A stretch of 64,000 nucleotides of DNA from Rhodomicrobium sp. R_RK_3 (GTDB lineage Bacteria > Pseudomonadota > Alphaproteobacteria > Rhizobiales > Rhodomicrobiaceae). This document shows, piece by piece, positions 1 to 8,343 of this stretch; the stretch's first letter is position 1, and each line of letters opens with the position of its first letter. A model generated the notes under the pieces. That model made no database searches. It was not told the DNA's origin and worked only from the letters and a program-made list of their open reading frames with translations. A program made the translations under genes and the position numbers. The stretch lies in NCBI RefSeq assembly GCF_002198715.1, contig NZ_MWLK01000039.1, positions 62,001-126,000 of the forward strand, in the 5' to 3' direction.

Positions 1-806
1 TCGCGCTGATCGGGACCTGCGCCTTCGCGCCCGCGACGAGCAAAACGAACCCGCGCGGCACCTCGGCCCCGGCGGCGAGCGCGATCACATGGAAACGCCT
101 CGACGCCGGTTTCGAGGTCGCGGAAATGCCGGTCACAGGGCAGGGCAGGGAGGCCGAGCGCATGCTGCTTGCACGCATCGATCCGGCGCGGTTCCGCTTC
201 GTGCTGCGCAACGCTCCGGCCGGTCATACGCTGGACGAATGGATGCGCGAGCTCGGCGCGGTGATGGTGATCAATGGCAGCTTCTTTGCCGTGGACGGCA
301 AGCCCGATACGCCCATTCTCAGCGAGGGCGTGCTGCTCGGACCGCAGGACTACGACGCCCGACACGGCGCCTTCGTGGCCTCGCCCCGGTTCAGCGGCGT
401 CCGCGACCTGCGCAAGGAAAGCTGGCGGCAGGCATTCGCGGGCGCCGACAATGCCATGGTTTCATTTCCGCTGCTCTTGGGGACGGATGGCGGTAACAGC
501 GTCCAGCCCAGCGACCGGCGCGCCAGCCGTTCCTTTGTTGGACAGGATCGATCCGGCCGCGTCATTTTCGGGACCACGCGGGGCGCTTCCTTTGCTCTCG
601 ACCGTCTGGCCGCCTTTCTCAAGGCCAGTCCGCTGCAGCTCGATCTGGCGCTCAATCTGGATGGCGGCCCCTATGCCTGCCAGGCCATTGCGTTCAAGGG
701 CTATGAGCGCAATCTCTGCGGCGAGCCCAATGACGGCGGGCAGGGGGCAAGAGGCGAGCATAGCAGCCGGCGGCTGCCCATCGCGCTTGGCGTTCTGCCG
801 CGTTAG
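1..806 (+). CDS. Phosphodiester glycosidase family protein (DUF2233), 5' end outside window
   Basis: The reading frame is open from the first bases of the window, so the true start lies upstream. The first visible residues (ALIGTCAFAPATS) look like the end of a signal peptide or lipoprotein leader, which suggests an exported protein. The core has the pattern of the NAGPA / DUF2233 phosphodiester glycosidase family: an ING-SFF segment (VINGSFFAVDGKP), a central GTDGGNSVQP stretch, and the C-terminal LALNLDGGPYACQA signature with the conserved Asp-Gly-Gly. Family members cleave phosphodiester-linked sugars or act on exopolysaccharide, but the substrate here cannot be read from the sequence. The in-frame ATG at 126 would cut off the leader and is unlikely to be the start. 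Confidence 0.75.
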   Translation, partial: ALIGTCAFAPATSKTNPRGTSAPAASAITWKRLDAGFEVAEMPVTGQGREAERMLLARIDPARFRFVLRNAPAGHTLDEWMRELGAVMVINGSFFAVDGKPDTPILSEGVLLGPQDYDARHGAFVASPRFSGVRDLRKESWRQAFAGADNAMVSFPLLLGTDGGNSVQPSDRRASRSFVGQDRSGRVIFGTTRGASFALDRLAAFLKASPLQLDLALNLDGGPYACQAIAFKGYERNLCGEPNDGGQGARGEHSSRRLPIALGVLPR

Positions 807-830
807 CGCGGCGTGTGGCGCGGCGGGCTA

Positions 831-1784
831 TCAGACGGCCCGCGTTATCCCCGGACGCCCCATCGGGACCTCGAGCGCGCCCCGATCCCAATTGGCGCAG
901 GTCGCGGCGGCCTCATATGTGCTCATGAGGAATGCGAGCAGTGTGGCGTCGGGGTCTTCGGCGGTGCGCACGGCGTCATAGGGCAGGATGAATTCGCCGA
1001 GCTCCTTGTTGTAATAGGCCTCGGCGGGTTCGACCGCCGCCGCTGCGAAGCCGGGCGGTTCGGGATAGGCATAGGAGTAGAAGGAGGGCTGCGGCAGGCG
1101 CTCGTCGCCGGGCCAGAAGCCGGCGCTGCTAACCTCATGCGAATAGGCTTCCCGGGTAACGGCATCGGGAAGGTTGGGGACGCCGCCCGGATGCATCGGC
1201 GCGCGCCGCCCCGAGAACCGGGTGACGGCCAGGTCGAAACCGCCCCAGAAGAAATGCACCGGGCTGCATTTGCCGATAAAGCCCGTCCGGAAGGTGTAGA
1301 GCACCCGGTCCACCTGCGAGAGAACTTGCCAAAAGCGATGAGCATAGACCGGGTCGTAGGCCGTGTGGGCCCGGTCCTCGCCGAAGGGGATCGGGTTGGC
1401 GACTTCGTTCGGCAGGTCGTCGATGCGTATATCCAAGCCGAGGCCGGACAGCCCCTTCATGACGTCGGCGTAAAATTCCGCAACCGGGCGCGAATAAAGG
1501 CCGATCTCCCGGTACGCTCCATGATCGGCCGATATCGAAAGCACGTGCCTTTGAAAATCGAACTCGAGCTGAAAGCTCCGGTGGCCGTAGGGAATGGTCG
1601 AGGTGTTCAAGCCGCGCGGCGTGACATAGAGCGTGACGTGCCACGAATGGTTGAGCCATGGTGTCTGGGCCAGCCGGATCTTGCCGGCGATTTCGGTCCA
1701 GAGATGAAGCGTGGCAAGCGTGTCCTGCCAATCGGCATAGGCCAATTCTGGCCAGACATTCCCGCGATCGCTGCTTCTGGGCAT
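831..1784 (-). CDS. DUF5996 family protein
   Basis: A 317-residue soluble protein of the DUF5996 type, recognised from the N-terminal WPELAYADWQDTLATLHLW segment and the WLNHSWHVTLYVTPRGL stretch. No catalytic motif is known to me for this family, so no reaction is assigned. A longer frame starts at 1829, but the ATG at 1784 is preferred because a GGAGGG ribosome site lies six bases upstream and the family pattern begins just after it. It is convergent with the glycosidase gene and lies downstream of the deacetylase gene on the same strand. Confidence 0.75.
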   Translation of the reverse strand: MPRSSDRGNVWPELAYADWQDTLATLHLWTEIAGKIRLAQTPWLNHSWHVTLYVTPRGLNTSTIPYGHRSFQLEFDFQRHVLSISADHGAYREIGLYSRPVAEFYADVMKGLSGLGLDIRIDDLPNEVANPIPFGEDRAHTAYDPVYAHRFWQVLSQVDRVLYTFRTGFIGKCSPVHFFWGGFDLAVTRFSGRRAPMHPGGVPNLPDAVTREAYSHEVSSAGFWPGDERLPQPSFYSYAYPEPPGFAAAAVEPAEAYYNKELGEFILPYDAVRTAEDPDATLLAFLMSTYEAAATCANWDRGALEVPMGRPGITRAV

Positions 1785-1908
1785 CGGCAGCCCTCCAGTT
1801 TGGAAAACGTCCCGCAATGCGCGGGACAATCCTCCATCATACGACTGGTGAGGGTGTTTGCGTAGCAGGCAGCGGCCGATGCGTTAATGCGCCCGGCAAA
1901 GCGATCGG

Positions 1909-2919
1909 TCACCAGGCCGGGGCGCGCTCCTGTTTCAGCGCGGCGGCTTCATCCTGCTTCAGGGAGGCAGCGCCCTGCTTGGCCGACATCGCCGAGGATT
2001 CCAGGTCGATGAATTCGGTCTTCATCACATCGACATGCCCGGCCGCCAGCACCTTGCCATCCTGGTTGGCGCGTCCCTCCGCGCCGACGCCGGTGAAGAC
2101 CTTACTCTGCAGGGACGATTTCGAGAAATCGGCCCGCGCCACCAGCGCGCGGTCGGGCTGATAGCCCGAGTTGGAGACGATATGCACGACCTTGTAGCCC
2201 TCCAGCTTGAGCTGGATCAGGAAGCCGTCCAGCGCGTCGGCGGTGACGGCCTTCAGGTCGTGGAACAGCACGATGCCGCCATGCATCCGCCGCACCCGCT
2301 CCATCGCCCGGTTGATGAGCTGTTCGGGGGTGGTGCCGGCCATGGTGTCGTCGGTGACCACGTCAACGGACATGACCGCGATATTGCGGCTGGCCAGATA
2401 GGCGTTCAGCTCCGGCGAATCATTCAGGCCGGGATAGCGGAAGAACGGCGCAATCGGCTGGCCGAGCGCGTAGGACGTGGCGACAAAGCCTTTTTCGATC
2501 TCCACCTTGGCGTCTTCGAACGGCATCTTGCTGAGATCGCGCGGATGCGACCAGGTGTGCGTGGCGATGGTGTTGCCGCGATTGGCGGCATCCTTCAGCG
2601 CGGCCTGCATGAACAGCGCCATGCGCCCGACGGTGAAGAAGGTCGCCTTGACGCAATGCCGGTCGAGCGTGTCGAGGATCTGCTTGGTGTGCTGTGGGTG
2701 CGGGCCGTCATCGAAAGTCAGCACGACCTCCATGCGCCGGAGCAGCGTCGTGTTGGCGTATTGCAGGCGGCCGATCAGCTTGCCGCCCGTCGAGTCGACC
2801 GCCACCGTGCGGGAGAGGCCAGTTGTCTTGGGATCATCGGCGCAATCGCCGGCATGCGCGGCCGCGACGCCACCGAAAAAAATCGCCGCCGCGGAAATTG
2901 CCTTCACCAAACCAAACAT
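1909..2919 (-). CDS. Polysaccharide deacetylase (NodB domain), exported
   Basis: 336 residues with an N-terminal signal peptide ending near AHAGD (about residue 24). The NodB fold follows: motif 1 TFDDGPH at 68-74 supplies the catalytic Asp and a metal Asp, motif 2 HTWSHP at 121-126 supplies the two metal His, and RYPG and LFHD segments match motifs 3 and 5. This carbohydrate esterase 4 family removes N-acetyl groups from chitooligosaccharide, peptidoglycan or exopolysaccharide in the periplasm; which of these is the substrate is not visible. The last 80 residues are Lys/Ala/Gln-rich, outside the catalytic domain, and may be disordered. Confidence 0.85.
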   Translation of the reverse strand: MFGLVKAISAAAIFFGGVAAAHAGDCADDPKTTGLSRTVAVDSTGGKLIGRLQYANTTLLRRMEVVLTFDDGPHPQHTKQILDTLDRHCVKATFFTVGRMALFMQAALKDAANRGNTIATHTWSHPRDLSKMPFEDAKVEIEKGFVATSYALGQPIAPFFRYPGLNDSPELNAYLASRNIAVMSVDVVTDDTMAGTTPEQLINRAMERVRRMHGGIVLFHDLKAVTADALDGFLIQLKLEGYKVVHIVSNSGYQPDRALVARADFSKSSLQSKVFTGVGAEGRANQDGKVLAAGHVDVMKTEFIDLESSAMSAKQGAASLKQDEAAALKQERAPAW

Positions 2920-3177
2920 GAACTGCCAATCCGATCGATGCTACTCACCCTGCATTCTCGTCTCCGGCCCCGATCATACAAGCGATATGTGCCGATTCCG
3001 CAAAGACGAAACCCGCGCTGTTGATTCTGCACCACAGCGCGGGAGAGGATTGAGGCGATTCGATCACCGGTAGTGTCCACGAACGGGCAACAAGGCGGCG
3101 GAACCATGGCAATCCGCGCATGGCGCGAGATTGCCGCAGCCCCGCTCAACCGCGGTCACGGATCGTGGAGGGCGGCC

Positions 3178-3411
3178 TCAGTCCGCGGCGGCGAGCCGCT
3201 TGCGCAGCTCAGGCACCGGCAAGCCGCCATGGCCCCAATTTTCCAGCGGAACCTCCTGGATGACGACGAAAGTGGCCTCGAGCGGCTTGTTGAGCACGTC
3301 GAGGAGGAGCTGGCTGACGCCGGCGATGAGCCGCGCTTTCTCCTCGGCGGTGACGGAATCGCGGCCCGGACCCGAGCCTTCCCGCGTAACTTGGATGGTG
3401 ACGATCGGCAT
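3178..3411 (-). CDS. 4-oxalocrotonate tautomerase family protein
   Basis: A 77-residue protein beginning Met-Pro-Ile-Val, so that Pro-1 is exposed as the catalytic base after Met removal, as in the 4-OT superfamily. Length and the VVIQEVPLENWGHGG stretch fit the family. The ribosome site is strong (AGGGAGG about six bases before the ATG). On the same strand immediately upstream lies the remnant of an SDR gene (3432-3635), which suggests the two formed a pair before the SDR decayed. The substrate is unknown. Confidence 0.85.
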   Translation of the reverse strand: MPIVTIQVTREGSGPGRDSVTAEEKARLIAGVSQLLLDVLNKPLEATFVVIQEVPLENWGHGGLPVPELRKRLAAAD

Positions 3412-3431
3412 GGATGACCTCCCTTGACTGG

Positions 3432-3635
3432 TTAGTGGCCGGCGCCCTGTCCTCCATCGGCATGGAGGATTTCGCCTGTCACGAAGCCGGCTCGCTCAAG
3501 GTAGAGGAATGCGCCCACCACGTCGCGGATTTCGCCCAAGTGCCTCGCCGGAACGGGGCCCGCAAGGTTTCGTAATTCTCCGGCGCGCGGATCGCGTCTT
3601 GATGAGGCCCGCGCGGTAGGTACTCCGCGGCGGTG
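3432..3635 (-). pseudogene. Remnant of a short-chain dehydrogenase/reductase (C-terminal part, two frameshifts)
   Basis: Read on the minus strand, the last 40 codons before the TAA at 3432-3434 translate to HLGEIRDVV...AFLYLERA and then GFVTGEILHADGGQGAGH, the typical SDR C-terminal signature. Upstream in a second frame there is AIRAPENYETLR, and in a third frame AGLIKT, both in the order expected for the SDR substrate-loop region. Joining them needs two frame changes. The N-terminal Rossmann part is absent; instead the transaminase gene ends at 3639. This looks like a gene eroded from its 5' side with only about 70 codons left. Sequencing error could account for the frameshifts but not for the missing N-terminus. 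Confidence 0.75.
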
Positions 3636-3638
3636 GGG

Positions 3639-5021
3639 TCAGCCTCTCGCGGCGAAGATCGCGTCGACGGCTTCGGCGGTCTTGGCGACGACGATGTCGG
3701 CCTCGTCCCGGGTCAGGCAGAGCGGCGGCGCGAAGCCGAGAATGTCGCTTTGCGGCATGGCGCGTCCGATGACGCCGCGCTCGGCCAAAGCCGCCGCGAT
3801 CCGGGGGGCGATTTTCTCCGAGGCGTCGAAGAACGCCCGGTCGTCCCGGTCGGCGACGAATTCGACGGCGGCCAGCATGCCGGCGCCGCGCACCTCGCCG
3901 ACATTGGGGTGCTCGCCGACGGCGGCGGCAAGCTGCGCGCTGAAATAGGCGCCGATTTCGGCCGCATTGGCCACGAGGTCCATCTGGTCGATCAGCTCCA
4001 GATTGGCGACACCCGCCGCTGCGCAGATCGGATGCGCCGAGTAGGTCCAGCCATGGCCGATCGCGCCGAGCCTGTCGGAGCCGTCGACCAGCACCTGCCA
4101 GACCCGCTCGCCGACGATGACGCCGGACAGCGGCGCATAGGCCGAGGTCAGCCCCTTGGCGATGGTGATGAGGTCGGGCCGCATGGCGTAGAGGTCCGAG
4201 CCGAACATGGTGCCGAGCCGGCCGAAGCCGGTGATGACCTCGTCGGCGACCAGCAGCACGTCGTATTTCTCCAGCACGGCCTGGATTTTCGGCCAATAGC
4301 CCTCGGGCGGCGGCACGATGCCGCCGGTGCCGAGGACCGGCTCGGCGATGAAGGCGGCGACCGTGTCGGAGCCCTCGGCGAGGATCATCTCTTCCAGCTT
4401 GTCGGCGCAAAACTGGGCGAATTGGGCTTCCGACAGCGAGCGGTCGGCGCGGCGGAAATAATAGGGCGCTTCGGTGTGCAGCACCGGTCCGAGCGGCAGG
4501 CCGAAAGCGCTGTGGAACAGGGACAGGCCAGTCAGCGAGCCACTCATCACGCCGGAGCCGTGATAGCCGCGCCAGCGCGAGATGATCTTCTTCTTCTCCG
4601 GACGGCCGAGCACGGTGTTGTAATACCAGATCAGCTTGACGTTGGTTTCGTTGGCATCCGAACCCGACTGGCCGAAAAAGACGCGGCTCATGCCCTTCGG
4701 CGCGCGGTCGATGATCATCTTGGCGAGGCGGATCGAGGCCTCGGTGCCGTGCCCGGCATAGGCATGATAATAGGCGAGGCTCTTGGCCTGGGCGGCGATG
4801 GCGTCGGCGATCTTCTGGCGGCCATAGCCGACATTGACGCAATACAGCCCGGCAAAGGCATCGAGGCTCTTACGGCCATCGATGTCGGTGACGTAGACGC
4901 CCTCGCCTGAGGCCATGACCCGGTTCGCCGTCTCGCCGCGCGCATGGGCGCCCATCGGCGTCGCGGGATGGAAGAAATGGTCCCGATCCCAGGCATTGAG
5001 TTCGTTGGAGCGGTCGGTCAT
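3639..5021 (-). CDS. Class III PLP-dependent aminotransferase (omega-transaminase type)
   Basis: 460 residues, full length for the aspartate aminotransferase family / class III group. Visible marks are the GQSGSDANETNVKL phosphate-binding segment, the GYHGSG loop, LLVADEVITGFGR with the PLP-pyridine Asp, and TIAKGLTSAY with the Schiff-base Lys near residue 288. The N-terminal DRDHFFHPATPMGAH stretch resembles omega-amino acid, putrescine or taurine:pyruvate transaminases, which move an amino group from a terminal amine to pyruvate; the exact donor is not decidable. A frameshifted small reading frame ends 19 bases upstream on the same strand. Confidence 0.85.
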   Translation of the reverse strand: MTDRSNELNAWDRDHFFHPATPMGAHARGETANRVMASGEGVYVTDIDGRKSLDAFAGLYCVNVGYGRQKIADAIAAQAKSLAYYHAYAGHGTEASIRLAKMIIDRAPKGMSRVFFGQSGSDANETNVKLIWYYNTVLGRPEKKKIISRWRGYHGSGVMSGSLTGLSLFHSAFGLPLGPVLHTEAPYYFRRADRSLSEAQFAQFCADKLEEMILAEGSDTVAAFIAEPVLGTGGIVPPPEGYWPKIQAVLEKYDVLLVADEVITGFGRLGTMFGSDLYAMRPDLITIAKGLTSAYAPLSGVIVGERVWQVLVDGSDRLGAIGHGWTYSAHPICAAAGVANLELIDQMDLVANAAEIGAYFSAQLAAAVGEHPNVGEVRGAGMLAAVEFVADRDDRAFFDASEKIAPRIAAALAERGVIGRAMPQSDILGFAPPLCLTRDEADIVVAKTAEAVDAIFAARG

Positions 5022-5039
5022 CGGATCTCCTAAAAGCGT

Positions 5040-5245
5040 TCAGGCGGCTGTGTCACGGCGGAAATATTTGAGCGCGGCGAGCGCTTTCCGGGCCCGGAGT
5101 GCCGGGTGCCGCCGATCAGGATCGGCGCGCCGGTGCTCTTCGCGCAGCCGAGCAAGGATCATGCCATAGTCCGGCGGGGGGGCCCTGCGGCGTCGGCGCG
5201 CGCCGTCATGGCCGCCGGCCGCGGGCGGGCGAGATCGGCCGTCAT
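5040..5245 (-). pseudogene. Small open reading frame interrupted at a seven-base G/C run
   Basis: An ATG at 5245 follows an AGGAG site nine bases upstream, and codes for about 20 residues up to a run of seven G (plus strand 5176-5182). After the run a different frame continues for about 45 codons (DYGMILARLREEHRRADPD, ending RRDTAA) to a TGA at 5040-5042, just before the transaminase start. One extra base in the run would give a single 68-residue protein, charged and helix-like after the run. I do not recognise it. It may be a real small gene with a sequencing error, a phase-variable tract, or a decayed gene. Confidence 0.4.
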
Positions 5246-5326
5246 GTCAGTTGCTCCTCGAGGCGGGTGGTTGGTGCCAGTCTAGGCCTTTGCGGCGGAG
5301 AGAGGGGCTGTTGTCCCGGCCGGCGG

Positions 5327-5372
5327 CAGAGAATTCCACTGTCGACGACCCTGAATATAGACGAATTCTCTG
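5327..5372. promoter_or_regulatory. Candidate operator: widely spaced perfect inverted repeat
   Basis: Two perfect 10-base arms, CAGAGAATTC (5327-5336) and GAATTCTCTG (5363-5372), are separated by 26 bases in the gap between the transaminase side and the hypothetical gene at 5580. The arm centres are 36 bases apart. The site lies about 80 bases upstream of the small frame that starts at 5245. A binding site for a dimeric or tetrameric regulator is the simplest reading; no regulator gene is adjacent. Confidence 0.35.
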
Positions 5373-5579
5373 AGGCCACCGTAGTGCGCTGGCGCCGGCT
5401 GCCCCCGCGCGCCTTCGCGGCAAACCATTCAAATATCGGCGAAATCCTTCCGGTTGCATAAACGGTTTCGGCCAGTTCCTGTTGAATGCCGGGTCGTTTC
5501 TCCGTCATGCCAATGGGTGATGCGAGTTGGATTGCGCCGGCCACGGCCTTTCGCTCCGCCGCCAGCGAAGGAGATTACG

Positions 5580-6041
5580 ATGTCGATCCGCCTCTATGCA
5601 CTGATGACGGGAATGGCCGCGCTGACGGCCGTCACATGGACGGGCCCCGCCCAGGCCCTGACCATGCAGGAATGCAGCACGAAATATAAGGCCGCCCAGG
5701 CGGCGGGCACCGTCGCCGGCAAGAGCTGGAACGAGTTCCGCAAGGCCGAATGCGGCCCCGCGACCAACGCCGCGACGGCGGTCGAGCCGGCGCCCGCTCC
5801 CAAGCCGAAGGCTGCGCCCAAGCGCGCCGCGGTCGCGCCCGCCACCACGACCGGGGATGCCGTGTTCCCCAATAAAGTATCCCCGAAATATGCCGGACAG
5901 CCCGCCGGACGGGCCCGCATGCACACCTGCCTTGAGCAATATCACGCCAACAAGACCAATAATGGCAACGGCAATCTGAAATGGACGCAGAAAGGCGGCG
6001 GCTATTACAGCGAATGCAACAAGCGTCTTGCGCAGCAATGA
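5580..6041 (+). CDS. Hypothetical exported protein
   Basis: 153 residues with a signal peptide ending at about GPAQA (residue 23). It is followed by a short Cys-containing module (MQECSTKYKAAQ...NEFRKAECG) and an Ala/Pro/Lys-rich linker. The C-terminal segment contains RMHTCLEQY and a YYSECNKRL tail, so there are four Cys in all and disulfides are plausible in the periplasm. The start is chosen at 5580, where GAAGGAG lies six to seven bases upstream; the longer frame from 5454 would hide the signal peptide. I know of no function. It is followed on the same strand by the YidB-like gene. Confidence 0.7.
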   Translation: MSIRLYALMTGMAALTAVTWTGPAQALTMQECSTKYKAAQAAGTVAGKSWNEFRKAECGPATNAATAVEPAPAPKPKAAPKRAAVAPATTTGDAVFPNKVSPKYAGQPAGRARMHTCLEQYHANKTNNGNGNLKWTQKGGGYYSECNKRLAQQ

Positions 6042-6095
6042 CGCCTTCATTGCGGTCGAAAGCCGGTCTTAGCCCTTAGCCCATGGAGATGTCTG

Positions 6096-6587
6096 ATGGG
6101 AATGCTCGACGAAGTGATGAATAAGGTGTCGCCTGACGGAAAAATGCCTGGCTCAATTCTCGAGGTGCTGGCCTCGCTCCTGACGGGGCAGCAGCAGCCG
6201 GCGCAAGGCGGGACGCCCAACCAGCCGATGAACCCGCCCCAGGGCATGCCGAGAACCGACCCGCAAGCCGACGGCCATGGCGGGATGCCCGAAGGCGGCT
6301 TGTTCGGCGGCCTCGCCGAACTTCTGGCGAAGCTGCAATCGGCCGGCGAGAGCAAGACCGTCGATACCTGGGTCGCCGACGGCGCCAACGCCCCGATCGA
6401 GCCTGAAAAACTCGAGACCGCGCTCGGCCAGCGCACCGTCGCCAGCCTCGCCCGGCAGGCCGGCGTCAGCGAGCAGGAGCTTCTGGCCAAGCTCGCAACA
6501 GTGCTGCCCGGCGTCGTCGACAAGCTGACGCCCAATGGCAATGTCCCGACCCCCGAGCAGATCGCCGCCTATCTGGCCCGGCGTTAA
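6096..6587 (+). CDS. YidB family protein (DUF937-like)
   Basis: 163 residues. The C-terminal half has the family pattern DTWVADGANAPIEPEKLETALG, then ASLARQAGVSEQELLAKLATVLPGVVDKLTP and a PTPEQ end. The N-terminal part is low in complexity (Gln, Pro, Gly, Met). YidB proteins are small helical proteins of unknown biochemical role. No signal peptide is visible. It converges with smpB. Confidence 0.8.
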   Translation: MGMLDEVMNKVSPDGKMPGSILEVLASLLTGQQQPAQGGTPNQPMNPPQGMPRTDPQADGHGGMPEGGLFGGLAELLAKLQSAGESKTVDTWVADGANAPIEPEKLETALGQRTVASLARQAGVSEQELLAKLATVLPGVVDKLTPNGNVPTPEQIAAYLARR

Positions 6588-6666
6588 CGCCCGCAAGGAA
6601 CGCTCTCGCGCATCGGTCCAACCGATCGCGCGGAGCGCCGGCGTTGCAATTCAGGCAAGCGGCCAT

Positions 6667-7140
6667 CTAACCCTTATCGCGCATCAGCCGGGCCTTCTGC
6701 CGGTCCCAGTCGCGGGACTTTTCGGCCTCGCGCTTGTCGTGCAGCTTGCGGCCGCGCGCCAGCGCCAGCTCGACCTTCGCCCGGCCGCGATCGTTGAAAT
6801 AGACCTTCAGCGGCACCAGCGTCATGCCGTCCCGGCGCACCGCGCCGATTAGCTTGGCGATCTCGCGCTTATGCAGCAGCAGTTTGCGCGGCCGCCGCTC
6901 CTCATGGTTGAAGCGGTTGGCCTCGGCATAGCCGGGGATATAGGCGTTGATGACGTAGATCTCGCCATCCTGGTCCGTGGCGTAGGACTCGGCGATGTTG
7001 GATTTGCCCGCGCGCAGCGACTTCACCTCCGAGCCGGACAGCATGATGCCCGCCTCGAACGTGTCGTGGATCTCATAGGAGTGGCGAGCCTTACGGTTCT
7101 CGGCCACGATCTTGCCGATAGGCTGCTTCTTCGGTGCCAT
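6667..7140 (-). CDS. smpB: SsrA-binding protein SmpB
   Basis: 157 residues, the usual length. SmpB binds tmRNA and delivers it to stalled ribosomes for trans-translation. Diagnostic segments are [14 protein letters not shown] near the start, [19 protein letters not shown], and the C-terminal basic tail beginning [20 protein letters not shown], which reaches the decoding centre. It lies 12 bases downstream of dapA on the same strand, an order common in alphaproteobacteria. The tmRNA gene itself is not in this window. Confidence 0.97.
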   Translation of the reverse strand: MAPKKQPIGKIVAENRKARHSYEIHDTFEAGIMLSGSEVKSLRAGKSNIAESYATDQDGEIYVINAYIPGYAEANRFNHEERRPRKLLLHKREIAKLIGAVRRDGMTLVPLKVYFNDRGRAKVELALARGRKLHDKREAEKSRDWDRQKARLMRDKG

Positions 7141-7152
7141 GGATGGGTCTGC

Positions 7153-8046
7153 TTACGCGCTCACGGCCTCGGCGAGCAGCAGACCGCTCGCATGCAGGGC
7201 CTCGTCAACGACGCGCTTGCCGGCCTGCGACAAGGGGCTGAGCGGCAGGCGGACTTCCGCGCGGCACAGGCCCAGCCGCTCGGCGGCGTATTTCACTGGC
7301 ACCGGGTTGCTTTCGACGAACAGCGCTTCGTGCAGCGGCAGCAGCCGGTCCTGGATTTTCAGCGCGCGAGCGAAATCGCCTTCGATGCAGGCATTCTGGA
7401 ACTCGGCGCAGAGCGCGGGGGCGACATTTGCCGTCACGGAAATGCAGCCGTGACCGCCATGCGCCATGAAGCCGAGCGCGGTCGCGTCCTCGCCGGAGAG
7501 CTGGCAGAAATCCGGCCCCATCGCCGCCCGCTGCTGGCTGATGCGCGCCATATTGGCGGTCGCATCCTTGACGCCGACAATGTTGGGCAGCGCGTAGAGC
7601 CGGGTCATGGTGGCGACATTCATGTCGACCACGCAGCGGCCGGGAATGTTGTAGATGATGATCGGAATGTCGACGGCGTCGTTGACCGCCTTGAAATGCA
7701 GGTAAAGCCCTTCCTGCGTCGGCTTGTTGTAATAGGGCGTGACCACCAGAATGCCATTCGCGCCGGCTGACTTGGCGAAGCGCGCCAGTTCGACCGCCTC
7801 GGCGGTGCTGTTCGAGCCCGCGCCCGCGATGACCGGCACCCGGCCCGCCGCCTGCTCGATACAGACCTTCACCACGCGCTGATGCTCGTCATGCGACAGC
7901 GTCGGCGACTCGCCCGTCGTGCCCATCGGCACGAGACCATGCGTGCCGGATTTGATCTGAAAGTCTACGAGCCGACGAAACGCGTCTTCATCGAATGCGC
8001 CGTTGTGAAAAGGCGTAATCAGCGCCGTAAACGATCCCTTGAACAT
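7153..8046 (-). CDS. dapA: 4-hydroxy-tetrahydrodipicolinate synthase
   Basis: 297 residues. It condenses pyruvate with aspartate semialdehyde, the first committed step of diaminopimelate and lysine synthesis. The TIM barrel carries the GTTGES motif with the conserved Thr pair at 43-44, the VTPYYNKP segment with a relay Tyr, IYNIPGR with Tyr132, and the Schiff-base Lys in VGVKDAT at residue 160. The genome-typical order dapA-smpB, with slt divergent from dapA, supports the biosynthetic assignment over other members of the aldolase family. Confidence 0.95.
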   Translation of the reverse strand: MFKGSFTALITPFHNGAFDEDAFRRLVDFQIKSGTHGLVPMGTTGESPTLSHDEHQRVVKVCIEQAAGRVPVIAGAGSNSTAEAVELARFAKSAGANGILVVTPYYNKPTQEGLYLHFKAVNDAVDIPIIIYNIPGRCVVDMNVATMTRLYALPNIVGVKDATANMARISQQRAAMGPDFCQLSGEDATALGFMAHGGHGCISVTANVAPALCAEFQNACIEGDFARALKIQDRLLPLHEALFVESNPVPVKYAAERLGLCRAEVRLPLSPLSQAGKRVVDEALHASGLLLAEAVSA

Positions 8047-8343
8047 CTAAGAACCTTCGTGACTGTGGTGTTGCCTTAGCAGCGCCTCAGAATTCATCCA
8101 TATGGACCATAGTGATTTCTCCCAGGAGGGGCAAGCTACGGCTCCCCTGGGCGCACCGCTTTCAGCATACGTAGCGGATCGTTAAGCGTTTCGCCATTTT
8201 CTTGCGCAAAGCTTGGATCGGGAAATGCGTGCCAGAGCGGGTTGGAGACGGTATGTTGTATTTCAGTTCTAATCGGCTGCGCGGCGTGGTGGCTTGCCGC
8301 ACAGCAAGGATTTCGAGTTGGGAACCTACCATCTATCGTAGCT
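8047..8343. other. Divergent intergenic region between dapA and slt
   Basis: About 300 bases with no supported gene. It should hold the promoters of both divergent genes. A hairpin-like segment lies near 8126-8157, with CCCAGG at the left and CCTGGG at the right and an imperfect inner part; no T run follows, so I do not call it a terminator. Confidence 0.4.

Noticed and set aside
813-1865. 350-codon plus-strand frame opposite the DUF5996 gene
   Set aside because: It is an antisense shadow of a gene with a recognisable family pattern; its translation has no domain and is Arg/Gly-rich.
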